Notes: generated by a model not told the origin, from the letters alone. Numbered from the stretch's first letter, positions 24,755-38,387 are shown. The stretch: 64,000 nucleotides of DNA from Agromyces sp. S2-1-8 (GCF_021129215.1 NZ_JAJOLP010000001.1:3534001-3598000), one strand, 5' to 3'. Numbers and translations are program-made.

Positions 24755-25231
24755 CTACAGGCCGAGCTGTTCGCGCAGCCGGCCGACGTGCCCGTTCGGG
24801 TCGACGTTGTACTCGAGCACTGCGACGCGCCCCTCGTCGTCGACGACCGCGGTCGAGCGGATGAGCCCGTCGAACGTACGGCCCGCGACCGTCTTCTGGC
24901 CCCACGCGCCCCACGCCCTGGCGACCTGCGCGTCCTCGTCGGAGAGCAGCGGGAAGGCGAGCTGCTCGGCTTCCGCGAACTCCGCGATCCGCGACACCGG
25001 GTCGGGCGAGATGCCGAGCACCGTGTAGCCGGCCGACTGGAACGAGGCGAGGTTCTCGCGGAAGTCGCACGCCTCGGTCGTGCAGCCTGGCGTGAACGCG
25101 GCCGGGTAGAAGTAGACGATGACGGGGCCGCCGCGGTGGTCGCTCAGCCGGCGCACCGTTCCGGTCGCGTCGGGCAGGGCGAAGTCGGGGGCCGCCTGGC
25201 CGGTTTCGAGTTCTTCGGACGAGTTGATCAT
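24755..25231 (-). CDS. bcp: Thioredoxin-dependent peroxiredoxin, Bcp/PrxQ type
   Basis: A 158-residue thiol peroxidase that reduces hydrogen peroxide and organic peroxides using thioredoxin. The peroxidatic Cys50 and the resolving Cys55 lie in FTPGCTTEACDF, the spacing typical of PrxQ. The surrounding fold elements VIVYFYPAAFT and PDPVSRIAEFAE are present. It is a single-gene unit in the middle of purine catabolism genes. Uricase and xanthine dehydrogenase both release hydrogen peroxide or superoxide, so detoxification is a reasonable local role, though this is inference. Confidence 0.93.
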   Translation of the reverse strand: MINSSEELETGQAAPDFALPDATGTVRRLSDHRGGPVIVYFYPAAFTPGCTTEACDFRENLASFQSAGYTVLGISPDPVSRIAEFAEAEQLAFPLLSDEDAQVARAWGAWGQKTVAGRTFDGLIRSTAVVDDEGRVAVLEYNVDPNGHVGRLREQLGL

Positions 25232-25311
25232 GAGGTGCTCCGTTTCAGCGGTCGACGGGATGCCTCGGCGCCGGTGTCCCTCTCGGGGTCCGGTGGTCCG
25301 GTTCGGTTGGC

Positions 25312-25358
25312 GGGAGGTGGGTGGTTGTTGGCGGCGGGTGGAGGGGTCGGGAACGGGA
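25312..25358 (+). other. G-rich tract with G-quadruplex potential
   Basis: At least six runs of three or more G occur within 47 bases (GCGGGAGGTGGGTGG.. GGCGGGTGGAGGGGTCGGG..CGGG). It lies in the 182-bp gap between the bcp start and the end of the fusion gene, so it is upstream of bcp on the template side. Nothing else is recognisable in the gap. Confidence 0.4.
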
Positions 25359-25413
25359 TACGGCCGTGGGCCGGTACGGTATCGGACCGTCCGGCCTCAC
25401 GGCCCCCGGGATG

Positions 25414-27936
25414 CTACGCGTTCCCTTTTCGAAGCATCCGGCCCTGGGCCCGTTCGCGGTCGACGGGGGCGCCGGCGAGGTAGGCGCCGCGAACGGCTCC
25501 CGTGAGCTCGCGGCCGTCGTACGGCGTGACGGGGTGTCGATGCTCGAGCGCCTTCGCATCGACGGTGAATCGCTCGTCGGGCGCGAAGACCGCGAAGTCG
25601 GCGGCGAGGCCGGTCGCGATGCGCCCCTTGGTGGTGAGGCCGACGCGCTCGGCGGGCCGCTGCGCCATCCATTCGACGACGCGATCGAGCCCGATGCCGC
25701 GCTCGCGCGCCTCGGTCCAGATGAGCGGCAGGCCGAGCTGCAACGATGCGATGCCGCCCCAGGCGAGCTCGAAGTCGCCGTCGCCGGCGTACTTCAGCTC
25801 GGGCGTCGACGGCGAGTGGTCCGAGACGACGAAGTCGATGACGCCGTCGCGCAGGCCCGCCCACAGCGCGTCGCGGTTCGCATCCTCGCGGATCGGCGGG
25901 CAGCACTTGAACGCCGTCGCGCCTGCTGGCACGTCCTCGGCGAACAGGGTGAGGTAGTGCGGGCACGTCTCGACGCTGAGATCCGTGCCCGCGGCCTTGG
26001 CCCGGGCGATCTGCCCGAGCGAGTCGGAGGAGCTGAGGTGCAGGATGTGCGCCCGGGCGCCCGTGCGGGTCGCACGGTCGATGACCTCGGCGATCGCCGT
26101 GTCCTCCGCTTCGCGGGGGCGCGAGGCGAGGAAGTCGGCGTAGCCCGGGCCGCCGGCGTGCGGTGCCGCGTCGATGACGTGCGCATCCTCGGCGTGCACC
26201 ACGAGCATCGAGTCGTGCTCGGCGATGACCCGCATCGCCTGCTCCATCTCGTCGGCGGTCACCTGCGGGAACTCGTCGACGCCCGAGTGCAGCAGGAAGC
26301 ACTTGAACCCGAACACGCCCTCGGCCGCGAGCGGTGCGAGCTCGTCGAGGTTGCCGGGCACGACGCCGCCCCAGAAGCCGACGTCGACGAAGGTCTGGCC
26401 GGCCGCCGCCGCCCGCTTCTCGTCGAGCGCCGCGACCGACACGGTCGGCGGGATCGAGTTGAGCGGCATGTCGATGATGGTGGTCACTCCGCCGGCCGCG
26501 GCCGCGCGGGTCGCCGAGGAGAAGCCCTCCCATTCGGTGCGACCGGGTTCGTTGACGTGCACGTGCGTGTCGACGAGGCCGGGCAGCAGCACCTCGTCGG
26601 CGGCGAGCTCGACGACCTCGTCGCCGACGAGGCCCGTGCCGAGCGGTGCGATCGACGCGATGCGGCCGTCGCGCACGCCGATTTCGACGGCGCGTTCGAC
26701 CGGTCCGCCGTCGCTCGCGACGAGCGCGCGTGCTGCGCGGAACACCACGTCGTACCCGGCGGGAGACGCCGTCTGGTCGGTGGCCCGCTGGGATGCCTGG
26801 TCGGCGATGAGGTCGGTCACGAGTTCCTCCGCGAGTCGGGTCAAGAGGTCGGATGCCTCGGCCATGCTGCGAGCCGGATCGGGCTCGAGCTCGGCGAGGG
26901 CGCGAGCGGCGGCGAACCCGGCGCGGTGCACCTCGTCGTCGCTCAGCAGGCGGCGGCCGCTCACCGCGTAGACGGGCACCCCCGCACGCCGGGCGGCGCG
27001 GGCGACGCCGATCGGCGTCTTGCCCATGAGGCTCTGCGCGTCGAGGCTGCCCTCGCCGGTGATCACGGCGTCGGCCCCGGCGAGCCGGGCCTCGAGCCCG
27101 GTGAACTCGAGCACGACGTCGATGCCGGGCCGGCGTTCGGCGCCGAGCACCGCGAGCGCGGCGAAGCCGGTGCCGCCGGCGGCACCGGCACCGGGTCGTT
27201 CGGCGCCGACGCGCGCGGGCACCGCCAGGATCGGGTCGTGCTCGGCGAGCACCGCGACGAGGTTCGCGAGGGCCGCGTCGAGCACGGCGACGTCATCGGG
27301 GGTCGCGCCCTTCTGCGGGCCGAAGACCGCGGCGGCGCCGAACGAGCCGAGCAGCGGGTTGTCGACATCGCTCGCGAGCACGATCTCGGTCTCGGTCAAC
27401 CGCGGGTCGAGTCCGTCGAGGTCGATGCGGGCGAGCCCGGCGAGCGCGGCCCCTCCGTGCGGCAGCTCGGCACCCGTGGCGTCGAGCAGCCTTGCCCCGA
27501 GTCCCTGCAGCACGCCGGCTCCCCCATCGGTCGAGGCACTGCCGCCGATGCCGAGCACGATGCGCCGGGCGCCGGCGTCGAGGGCGGCCGCGATGAGCTG
27601 CCCGGTGCCGAGGCTCGTGGCGCCCGAGGCATCCGCCCCGCCGGTCGGAACCAGGTCGAGCCCCGACGCCCGCGCCATCTCGACGACCGCCTCGTCGCCG
27701 CGCAGGGCGAAGTCGGCCTCGACCGGCGAGCCGAGCGGGCCGGCGACGAGCGCCGTGCGGCGCTCGAAGCCGGCCGCGAGCGCCGCCTCGAGCGTGCCCT
27801 CGCCGCCGTCGGCCACCGGGATCGCGTCGATCTCGATCGCGGGGTCGACGCGCCGGGCGCCCTCGGCGACCCTGGCGGCCACCTCGGGAGCCGACAGCGA
27901 CCCCTTGAACTTGTCGGGCGCGATCACGATGCGCAT
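25414..27936 (-). CDS. Glycerate 2-kinase - allantoinase fusion protein
   Basis: One 840-codon frame encodes two complete enzymes. Residues 1 to about 372 are glycerate kinase (GlxK family: APDKFKGSLSA, VADGGEGTLEAAL, GIGGSASTDGGAG, ITGEGSLDAQSL), which phosphorylates glycerate. About 373-840 are allantoinase (AllB, cyclic amidohydrolase: metal ligands DTHVHVNEPG near 458, carboxylated Lys in GFKCFLLHSG, VHAEDAHV, DHSPSTPELK). Neither half is truncated. At codon 373 an internal GTG (26818-26820) has a strong GGAGGA 4 bp upstream, so a free allantoinase of 468 residues may also be made. It follows gcl in the hyi-glxR-gcl operon. Confidence 0.85.
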   Translation of the reverse strand: MRIVIAPDKFKGSLSAPEVAARVAEGARRVDPAIEIDAIPVADGGEGTLEAALAAGFERRTALVAGPLGSPVEADFALRGDEAVVEMARASGLDLVPTGGADASGATSLGTGQLIAAALDAGARRIVLGIGGSASTDGGAGVLQGLGARLLDATGAELPHGGAALAGLARIDLDGLDPRLTETEIVLASDVDNPLLGSFGAAAVFGPQKGATPDDVAVLDAALANLVAVLAEHDPILAVPARVGAERPGAGAAGGTGFAALAVLGAERRPGIDVVLEFTGLEARLAGADAVITGEGSLDAQSLMGKTPIGVARAARRAGVPVYAVSGRRLLSDDEVHRAGFAAARALAELEPDPARSMAEASDLLTRLAEELVTDLIADQASQRATDQTASPAGYDVVFRAARALVASDGGPVERAVEIGVRDGRIASIAPLGTGLVGDEVVELAADEVLLPGLVDTHVHVNEPGRTEWEGFSSATRAAAAGGVTTIIDMPLNSIPPTVSVAALDEKRAAAAGQTFVDVGFWGGVVPGNLDELAPLAAEGVFGFKCFLLHSGVDEFPQVTADEMEQAMRVIAEHDSMLVVHAEDAHVIDAAPHAGGPGYADFLASRPREAEDTAIAEVIDRATRTGARAHILHLSSSDSLGQIARAKAAGTDLSVETCPHYLTLFAEDVPAGATAFKCCPPIREDANRDALWAGLRDGVIDFVVSDHSPSTPELKYAGDGDFELAWGGIASLQLGLPLIWTEARERGIGLDRVVEWMAQRPAERVGLTTKGRIATGLAADFAVFAPDERFTVDAKALEHRHPVTPYDGRELTGAVRGAYLAGAPVDRERAQGRMLRKGNA

Positions 27937-27975
27937 GTGTTCAGTCTTCCGTGTCGTGAGGACGATGGACAGGCG

Positions 27976-29763
<1,788 letters not shown>

Positions 29764-29817
29764 GGGAGTGCTCCTTCGGAGAGAGGTGGAGAACGTGGGT
29801 GGATGCCGCGGCGCGAG

Positions 29818-30696
29818 TTATTCGCGGCCGGCGAGCTCGGTCGTGAGCTTGAAGAGGCCCGAGTGGTCGAGCCCGCCGTCGCCGCGGGCGACGAGCGAGG
29901 TGACGAGCTGGGCGACGGCCGAGCCGAGCGGAACGGTGATGCCGGCCTGGCGTGCGGCGGCGGTGACGATGCCCAGGTCCTTGTTGTGGAGCGCGAGGCG
30001 GAATCCGGGGGCGAAGTCGCGGTCGAGCATCTTCTGCCCCTTCTGGTCGAGGACCTTGGAGCCGGCGAGTCCGCCGCCCAGGACCTTCAGCGCGGCGTCG
30101 GTGTCGACGCCGAAGGCTTCGAGGAAGACGACCGCCTCGGCGAGCGCCTGGATGTTGACGGCGACGATGAGCTGGTTGGCCGCCTTCACGGTCTGGCCGG
30201 CGCCCGCGGGGCCGACGTGCACGATGGTCTTGCCGATGCCCTCGAGCACGGGCAGGGCCTTCGCGAAGTCGCCCTCCGAGCCGCCCACCATGATCGAGAG
30301 CACGCCGTCGACGGCGCCCTGCTCGCCGCCCGAGACGGGCGCGTCGACCGCGCCGAATCCCTTCGAGACGGCCTCCTCGGCGAGCTCCTTGGCGACGTCG
30401 GGGCGGATCGATGAGTTGTCGATCCACAGGGTGCCCGGCTCGGCGTTGGCGAACACGCCGCCCTCGCCGCGCACGACGGACTCGACGTCGGGCGAGTCGG
30501 GCACCATCGTGATGACGGCCTCCGCGCCCTTCACGGCGTCGGCGATGCTCGCGGCACCGCGGCCGCCCGCCGCGACGAGCGCGTCGATGGGCGCCTGGCT
30601 GCGGTTGAAGCCGGTGACATCGTGGCCGGCGGCGACGAGGTTCTTGGCCATGGGCAGGCCCATGATGCCGAGGCCGATGATCGCGATCTTGCTCAT
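29818..30696 (-). CDS. glxR: 2-Hydroxy-3-oxopropionate (tartronate semialdehyde) reductase
   Basis: A 292-residue beta-hydroxyacid dehydrogenase that reduces tartronate semialdehyde to glycerate with NAD(P)H. The Rossmann motif is GLGIMGLPMAKNL at residues 8-20, the substrate motif is DAPVSGGEQGAVDGVL, the catalytic lysine is in GQTVKAANQL (about residue 170), and HNKDLGIV is the cofactor-side motif. It is 54 bp upstream of gcl and downstream of hyi in one unit. Confidence 0.95.
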   Translation of the reverse strand: MSKIAIIGLGIMGLPMAKNLVAAGHDVTGFNRSQAPIDALVAAGGRGAASIADAVKGAEAVITMVPDSPDVESVVRGEGGVFANAEPGTLWIDNSSIRPDVAKELAEEAVSKGFGAVDAPVSGGEQGAVDGVLSIMVGGSEGDFAKALPVLEGIGKTIVHVGPAGAGQTVKAANQLIVAVNIQALAEAVVFLEAFGVDTDAALKVLGGGLAGSKVLDQKGQKMLDRDFAPGFRLALHNKDLGIVTAAARQAGITVPLGSAVAQLVTSLVARGDGGLDHSGLFKLTTELAGRE

Positions 30697-30750
30697 GAGT
30701 TGGTCCTTCGTGTTGCGTCGTGCGGGTCGGTCGGTGCCTGCGCGTGGCGG

Positions 30751-31575
30751 TCAGGCGGTGGCGGCGGTACTGGTCGCAGCGCTCGGCTCGGCGCCGGCGA
30801 GCCAGGTGAACGCCTCGTCGATCGGGGCCTTGTACTCGAGGCCGATCGGGCCGCCGTAGCCGAGCTCGCGGCTGCGGGCGATCCACGCCTCGAGCGGCAG
30901 CCCGCCGGTGCCGGGGGCACCGCGGCCCGGGTCGTCGGCGATCTGGATGTGGCCGAACGAGGGGGCGTGCGCCTCGATGACGGCGGCGACGTCGTCGCCG
31001 TTGACCGCGAGATGGTAGAAGTCGGCGAGGAGCTTGAGGTTCTCGGCGCCGGAGGCCGCGTTCACGGCGTCGATCACGCGCAGCGCGTCGGCCGCCGTCT
31101 TCAGCGGGTACGCCGGGGCCCCGGAGACCGGCTCGAGCAGCACGGTGCCGCCGATCGGGGCGACGCCGGCCGCGGCCGCCGCGAGGTTCTCGATCGCGAC
31201 CGCGTCCTGCTCGGCCGTGTCGACGCCGTCCTGCCGGAGGCCGTACAGGGCGTTGAAGCCCTTCGTGCCGAGCGCCCGGCCGATGCCGGCCACGACCGCG
31301 ATGTTGTCGCGGAACTCGGCCGAGCGCGCGGGCCACGAGACGAGGCCGCGGTCACCGGCGGGCATGTCGCCCGCGTTGAAGTTGAGGCCCGTCAGCTGCA
31401 CGCCCGCGTCGCGGATCGCGCCGATGAAGGCGTCGACGTCGCGGTCGGCGGGCACCGACTCGGCGAACGGCCACCAGAACTCGACGGCGTCGAAGCCGGC
31501 GGCCTTGGCCGCGGCGGGGCGCTCGAGCAGGGGCAGCTCGGTGAGGAGGATCGAGCAGTTCACCGTGTACGTCAT
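30751..31575 (-). CDS. hyi: Hydroxypyruvate isomerase
   Basis: A 274-residue TIM-barrel enzyme that interconverts hydroxypyruvate and tartronate semialdehyde. Family features are NCSILLTELPLLERPAAAKA at the start, the motif GFDAVEFWWPFAE, LLEPVSGAPAYPLKT with a metal-binding Glu, LLADFYHLAVNGDD and, near the end, GHIQIADDPGRGAPGTG. It heads the hyi-glxR-gcl-glxK/allB operon. A 15-bp operator lies 25 bp upstream of its start. Confidence 0.93.
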   Translation of the reverse strand: MTYTVNCSILLTELPLLERPAAAKAAGFDAVEFWWPFAESVPADRDVDAFIGAIRDAGVQLTGLNFNAGDMPAGDRGLVSWPARSAEFRDNIAVVAGIGRALGTKGFNALYGLRQDGVDTAEQDAVAIENLAAAAAGVAPIGGTVLLEPVSGAPAYPLKTAADALRVIDAVNAASGAENLKLLADFYHLAVNGDDVAAVIEAHAPSFGHIQIADDPGRGAPGTGGLPLEAWIARSRELGYGGPIGLEYKAPIDEAFTWLAGAEPSAATSTAATA

Positions 31576-31599
31576 CGTCGACTTCCTTCGCGTATCTTT

Positions 31600-31614
31600 T
31601 TCCGTATTCCGGAA
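31600..31614. promoter_or_regulatory. Purine-regulon operator upstream of hyi
   Basis: TTCCGTATTCCGGAA is the best palindrome of the 15-bp TTCCGYRWTNCGGAW family found in this window. An adjoining palindrome GAAGAATTCTTC (31612-31623) overlaps its end. It sits where the promoter of the hyi operon should be. The IclR-family protein encoded at 37411 is the natural candidate to bind it. Confidence 0.65.
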
Positions 31615-31695
31615 GAATTCTTCTGCTGTATGAAATCGTAGGCGCCGAGTGGCGAGACGTCAACCCTCGTCGGACGCTCGCCGCGGCATCCGCGA

Positions 31696-31765
31696 CGAGA
31701 TGTCGGAGAATTCAGCACCCAGAGCTCGAAGCGCCAGCCGAACGGCCGATTCCTCCGACATCTCG
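31696..31765. repeat. Perfect 13-bp inverted repeat in a 358-bp non-coding gap
   Basis: CGAGATGTCGGAG (31696-31708) and its exact complement CTCCGACATCTCG (31753-31765) are separated by 44 bp. A GC palindrome (GGGCGCC..CCCGGGCGCCC) follows to about 31820. The gap between hyi and allE also holds the large hairpin at 31835. No gene is recognisable here. Confidence 0.65.
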
Positions 31766-31834
31766 GCGCGGGGCGCCCCGGACACGACGAAGCGCCCGGC
31801 GACGATACGTCCCGGGCGCCCGTGTGTGAACACC

Positions 31835-31919
31835 TTTCAGGGAGGGGTGTGGCGGGCACGGGGTGTCATGGCCGTCTTCGACCGCAGAACACCCCTGCTT
31901 CCCACACCCCGTCCTGAAA
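31835..31919 (-). terminator. Large nested hairpin after allE
   Basis: TTTCAGGGAGGGGTGTGG (31835-31852) pairs with CCACACCCCGTCCTGAAA (31902-31919) at 16 of 18 positions, and inside it GGGGTGT (31860) pairs with ACACCCC (31889). It lies 14 bp past the allE stop, so it probably terminates the malic enzyme-aceB-allE transcript, and separates it from the hyi operon. Confidence 0.6.
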
Positions 31920-31933
31920 ACGGATGCCGCGAC

Positions 31934-32746
31934 TCAGGTGAGCCGGATCTGCCGGTTCATGTCCTTGTACAGGAGGTAGCGGAACGGCTCGGGGCCGCCC
32001 GCGTAGCAGGCCTGCGGGCAGAACGCGCGCAGCAGCATGTAGTCGCCCGCCTCGCACTCGACCCAGTCGTCGTTGAGCCGGTAGACGGCCTTGCCCTGCA
32101 GCACGAACAGCCCGTGCTCCATGACGTGGGTCTCTGCGAACGGGATCGATCCGCCGGGCTGGAACGTCACGATGTTCACCTGCATGTCGTGCGCGAGGTC
32201 GTTCGAGTCGGTGAACCGCGTGGTCGCCCACGCCCCGTCGGTGTCGGGCATCGGCACGGGCTCGATGTCCTGGTCGCGGGTGACGAACGACGCCGGCGGC
32301 GCGATGCCGTCGACGGGTTCGTACGCCTTGCGGATCCAGTGGAAGCTCGTGAGCTCCGCGCCCTCGTTCGCGAGCGACCAGTCCGCCCCCGGCGCGAGGA
32401 AGGCGTAGCCGCCGGCCTCGAGCACGTGCCGCTCCCCCTCGAGCGTCAGCGTGAGCGAGCCGGTCGTCACGAACACGACGCCCTCGACGCCGGGCTCGAC
32501 CTCGGGCTTCTCGGCACCGCCGCCCGGCGCGATCTCGACGATGAGCTGCGAGAAGGTCGTGGCGCCGCCCGCGACGGGCCGGGCGATGATCCACGACCGC
32601 GTGCCGCGGAAGCCGGGCAGGTTGCTCGTGACGATGTCGCGCAGCACGCCCTTCGGGATGAAGGTGTACGCCTGCTTGACGACGGCGCGGTCGGTGAGCA
32701 GGTCGGTCTGCGGCGGCAGCCCGCCCTGCGGGGTGTAGTAGCTCAT
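31934..32746 (-). CDS. allE: (S)-Ureidoglycine aminohydrolase, bicupin
   Basis: A 270-residue bicupin that releases ammonia from ureidoglycine to give ureidoglycolate. It starts with the family hallmark YYTPQGGLPPQTDLLTDRA, followed by FTFIPKGVLRDIVTS-like YTFIPKGVLRDIVTSNLPG. The C-terminal cupin holds the Mn-binding residues (ETHVMEHGLFVLQGKAVYRL) and ends RYLLYKDMNRQIRL. It is the last gene of the malic enzyme-aceB-CitE-like-allE unit, 37 bp after the previous gene. The preceding enzyme, allantoate amidohydrolase, is not encoded in the window. Confidence 0.95.
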   Translation of the reverse strand: MSYYTPQGGLPPQTDLLTDRAVVKQAYTFIPKGVLRDIVTSNLPGFRGTRSWIIARPVAGGATTFSQLIVEIAPGGGAEKPEVEPGVEGVVFVTTGSLTLTLEGERHVLEAGGYAFLAPGADWSLANEGAELTSFHWIRKAYEPVDGIAPPASFVTRDQDIEPVPMPDTDGAWATTRFTDSNDLAHDMQVNIVTFQPGGSIPFAETHVMEHGLFVLQGKAVYRLNDDWVECEAGDYMLLRAFCPQACYAGGPEPFRYLLYKDMNRQIRLT

Positions 32747-32783
32747 GCGTGTTCCTCGTGATCAGGGGTGGGTCGCGACATCC

Positions 32784-34120
32784 TCAGTCGTTCGCCGCAG
32801 TCGCGGCGAGCTTCGGATGCGCGAGCAGGGTGAGCGCGCGCCGGTCGATGCCGATGTCGGCGACGATCTCGGCCTCGCCGACCGCGCCGCATTCGACGCC
32901 GCGCAGCACGAAGTCGGCGAGCGCGCGGGCCGTGGCGGGTTCGTCGAGCACGGCGCCCGGCGTGCGCTCGAGATAGTTGCGCAGGCGTGCGGATGCCTCG
33001 GGGTAGCCCTCCCGGAAGAAGGCGTAGGTCGCGAGGTACCGGGTCGGAAGCTGGTGCGCGTGCAGGTCCCAGCCCTGGTAGAACCCCCGCTCGAGCGAGC
33101 GGCGCACGAGCCGGGCGTGCAGGCGCCACGCCTCCTCGGTGCGGTCGCCCAGCGGCAGGATGTTCGTCGAGCCGTCGGAGAGGCGGATGCCGGTGCCGGC
33201 CACCGCGAGCTGCATGACCTCCTTCGCGAGGTCGGCGACGGGGTGCTCCATCGACTGGTAACGGGCCGCGATCTGCAGCGAGGCGCTGTAGTCGTAGGTG
33301 CCGTAGTGCAGGGCGCTGATGCGTCCGGGCGCGGCGACCGCGAGCTGCGCGACGGGCGACGTGCCGCCCGAGCCGAGGATGAGCTGCGGCGTCTCGACCT
33401 GCACCTCGAAGCGCAGGCGCCCGTCGGGCAGCCCGTGGGCGCGCTCGAGCGCGGTCACGACGTCGACCATCGCCTCGACCTGCGCGACCGTCGTGACCTT
33501 CGGCAGGGTGAGCACGAGCCCGTCGGGCAGGCCGGCGGGGCCCGATTGCGCGACGAGCGCACCGATGAAGAGATCGAGGGTGCGGATGCCTCGTGCCCTC
33601 GTGGGCGCCTCGAAGCACTTGAAGCGGATGCCGATGAACGGCGGCGCGACCCCCGCCGCGACGGCGGCGGCGACCTGCTCGGCGGCGCGCACGGCATCGG
33701 CGTCCTCGGTCTCGTCGCCGCGGTCGCCGTAGCCGTCCTCGAAGTCGAGGCGAAGGTCTTCGATGGGCTCGCGGGCGAGTTTCTCCCGCACTCGCGGCGC
33801 GATGCGCGCCGCGAGTGCGGGATCCACCCCGATGCGGACGGCGAGCGCCTCGAACCCGCCGTTCGCAGTCACGGACTCCTCGGCTGCGCGGCCCCACGCC
33901 GCGGGCAGTTCGGGAGTGAAGGTGTCGGCCGGCACGTACACGGTGTGCACGGGCTGGCGGGAGCCGTCGTCGCCCGGGTAGACGGTCGCGAGCAGCTCGT
34001 CGGTGTCGGCGAGCCGCGCCTCGACGCGAGCCAGGTCGTCGGCGGTCAGGGCGGTGCGGGGCACGGCGGCGCCTGGCAGCGCCGTGCCCGGTGCGCCCGC
34101 GACGTCACTGGCTGCCATGC

Positions 34121-34124
<4 letters not shown>
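32784..34124 (-). CDS. CitE/HpcH-HpaI-like aldolase family protein (DUF6986-like)
   Basis: A 446-residue protein with the HpcH/HpaI TIM-barrel fold. Mg-binding LRLDFEDGYGDRGDE near residue 118 and RFEVQVETPQLILG near residue 225 supply the acidic ligands of citrate lyase beta/malyl-CoA lyase proteins. HYGTYDYSASLQIAARYQ and YQGWDLHAHQLPTRYLATY are typical of the uncharacterised subfamily that sits beside malate synthase in actinobacteria. The start ATG 34124 overlaps the aceB stop (ATGA); Met3 at 34118 is possible. A role in C2/C4 acid metabolism with glyoxylate as substrate or product is likely but unproven. Confidence 0.75.
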
Positions 34125-37185
<3,061 letters not shown>

Positions 37186-37230
37186 CGGATCGACTTTCTT
37201 GAATGCCCGCGTTGTTTCAAGCGCGGCGGT

Positions 37231-37266
37231 TTCCGTATTACGGATGTTAATGTCTGCCATTCGGAA
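37231..37266. promoter_or_regulatory. Purine-regulon operators upstream of the malic enzyme operon
   Basis: TTCCGTATTACGGAT (37231-37245) is a good copy of the 15-bp operator. A degenerate second copy, GTCTGCCATTCGGAA (37252-37266), begins 21 bp later, so the two lie on one face of the helix. They lie 45-80 bp before the malic enzyme start, in an AT-richer stretch. Confidence 0.6.
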
Positions 37267-37362
37267 ACTCAACCCCGGGATGCGGCGACCGTGACCGGCA
37301 CGGGAATCCGCTCGCCGCCCATCGTGGAGTCGTGCGGTATGTTGACTGCAACCCGGCAGGTT

Positions 37363-37377
37363 TTCCGCGATGCGGAT
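37363..37377. promoter_or_regulatory. Operator upstream of the iclR-family gene (autoregulation)
   Basis: TTCCGCGATGCGGAT matches the 15-bp operator at both half-sites. It lies 33 bp before ATG 37411 and 18 bp after TTGACT (37342-37347), which may be the -35 of the regulator's own promoter. This placement suggests autorepression. Confidence 0.55.
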
Positions 37378-37410
37378 ATGGTCTGCCACGATCACGAACG
37401 GGAGCAGCGC

Positions 37411-38166
37411 ATGGCGGAGGGCCAGCCCGAAGGCGTCAAGTCGGTCGCGAGGGTGTTCGACCTGCTCGAGCTGATCGCCGACGCCGGCGGCGACGTCACG
37501 CTGAGCGAGCTCTCGACGATGGCCGAACTGCCGCTGCCGACGATCCACCGCCTGCTCCGCACGCTCGTCGCGCTCGGCTACGCGCGTCAGCTCGCGAACC
37601 GCCGCTACGCGCTCGGACCACGCCTGGTGCGCCTGGGCGAGGTGGCCAACCGCCAGTTCGGGCGGCTCGCCCGCCCCCAGCTGAAGGAGCTCGTCGAGCG
37701 GCTCGGCGAGACCGCGAACCTCGCGACCCTCGACGGCGACCAGGTCATCTACGTCTCGCAGGCGCCGTCGCCGCACGCGATGCGCATGTTCACCGAGGTC
37801 GGCCGCCGCTCGCACCTGCACGCGACGGGCGTCGGCAAGGCGATCCTCGCGCAGCTCGACGACGACACCGTGCGCGACATCATCAGTCGCACCGGCCTGC
37901 CCCAGTCGACCGTGCACTCGATCGACTCGATCGACGCACTGCTCGAAGACCTGCGCGTCACGCGCGAGCGCGGCTACGCGATCGACGACGGCGAGCAGGA
38001 GATCGGCGTGCGCTGCTACGCGATGACCGTGCCGGGTGCGCCCATCCCGACGGCGGTCTCGGTGTCGGGCCCGGTCGCCCGCGTCGACGAGGACTTCGCC
38101 GAGCGAGCCATCCCCGTGCTGCGCGAGGTCGTGCAGGAGATCGCCGACGCCACCGCCGCCGCCTGA
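37411..38166 (+). CDS. IclR family transcriptional regulator (AllR-like)
   Basis: A 251-residue regulator. The winged helix-turn-helix is at residues 8-70 (VFDLLELIADAGGDVTLSEL, ELPLPTIHRLLRTLVALGYA), and the effector-binding IclR domain fills the rest with GETANLATLDGDQVIYVSQ, the RSHLHATGVGKAIL motif, GYAIDDGEQEIGVRCYA. The location between glyoxylate and xanthine genes and the operator copies around it suggest an AllR-like role, sensing glyoxylate or allantoin. I chose ATG 37411 with GGGAGC upstream; ATG 37378 is also in frame. Confidence 0.88.
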   Translation: MAEGQPEGVKSVARVFDLLELIADAGGDVTLSELSTMAELPLPTIHRLLRTLVALGYARQLANRRYALGPRLVRLGEVANRQFGRLARPQLKELVERLGETANLATLDGDQVIYVSQAPSPHAMRMFTEVGRRSHLHATGVGKAILAQLDDDTVRDIISRTGLPQSTVHSIDSIDALLEDLRVTRERGYAIDDGEQEIGVRCYAMTVPGAPIPTAVSVSGPVARVDEDFAERAIPVLREVVQEIADATAAA

Positions 38167-38203
38167 CGCCGCGCGAACGCCACGCGGTTCGCGCCGCACA
38201 CCC

Positions 38204-38310
38204 CCGCACGCGCGCACCCGCGCACCCGCGCGCCCGCGCGCCCGCGCGCGCTCCCGCACCCGCACCCGCATCCGCACCCGCACCCGCACCCCCACCCGCA
38301 CCCGCATCCG
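38204..38310. repeat. Low-complexity tract of CGCACC/CGCGCC hexamers
   Basis: About 107 bp made almost wholly of 6-bp units such as CCGCAC and CCGCGC (for example CCGCACCCGCACCCGCATCC), with a strong purine/pyrimidine strand bias: almost no G runs on the plus strand. It lies 40 bp after the regulator stop. No reading frame here looks real. Confidence 0.8.
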
Positions 38311-38317
38311 CCGATCG

Positions 38318-38387
38318 CCGAGTGTCGCCGTTCCGACCGAATGATGCCGACGCTTCGGCAACCCTCGGTCGGAACGGCAACGCTCGG
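38318..38387 (+). terminator. Long inverted repeat after the iclR-family gene
   Basis: Two 23-bp arms (38318-38340 and 38365-38387) match at 21 positions, with the core GTTCCGACCGA perfectly complementary to TCGGTCGGAAC. The loop contains a second small hairpin (GCCGACGCTTCGGC). It is probably a terminator that separates the regulator from the downstream purine genes. Confidence 0.65.

Noticed and set aside
27937-27975. Terminator between gcl and the glycerate kinase fusion
   Set aside because: The 39-bp gap has no stable inverted repeat; the genes appear to be co-transcribed.
37186-37260. Longer malic enzyme start at ATG 37260
   Set aside because: It would translate the two operators and has no ribosome binding site.
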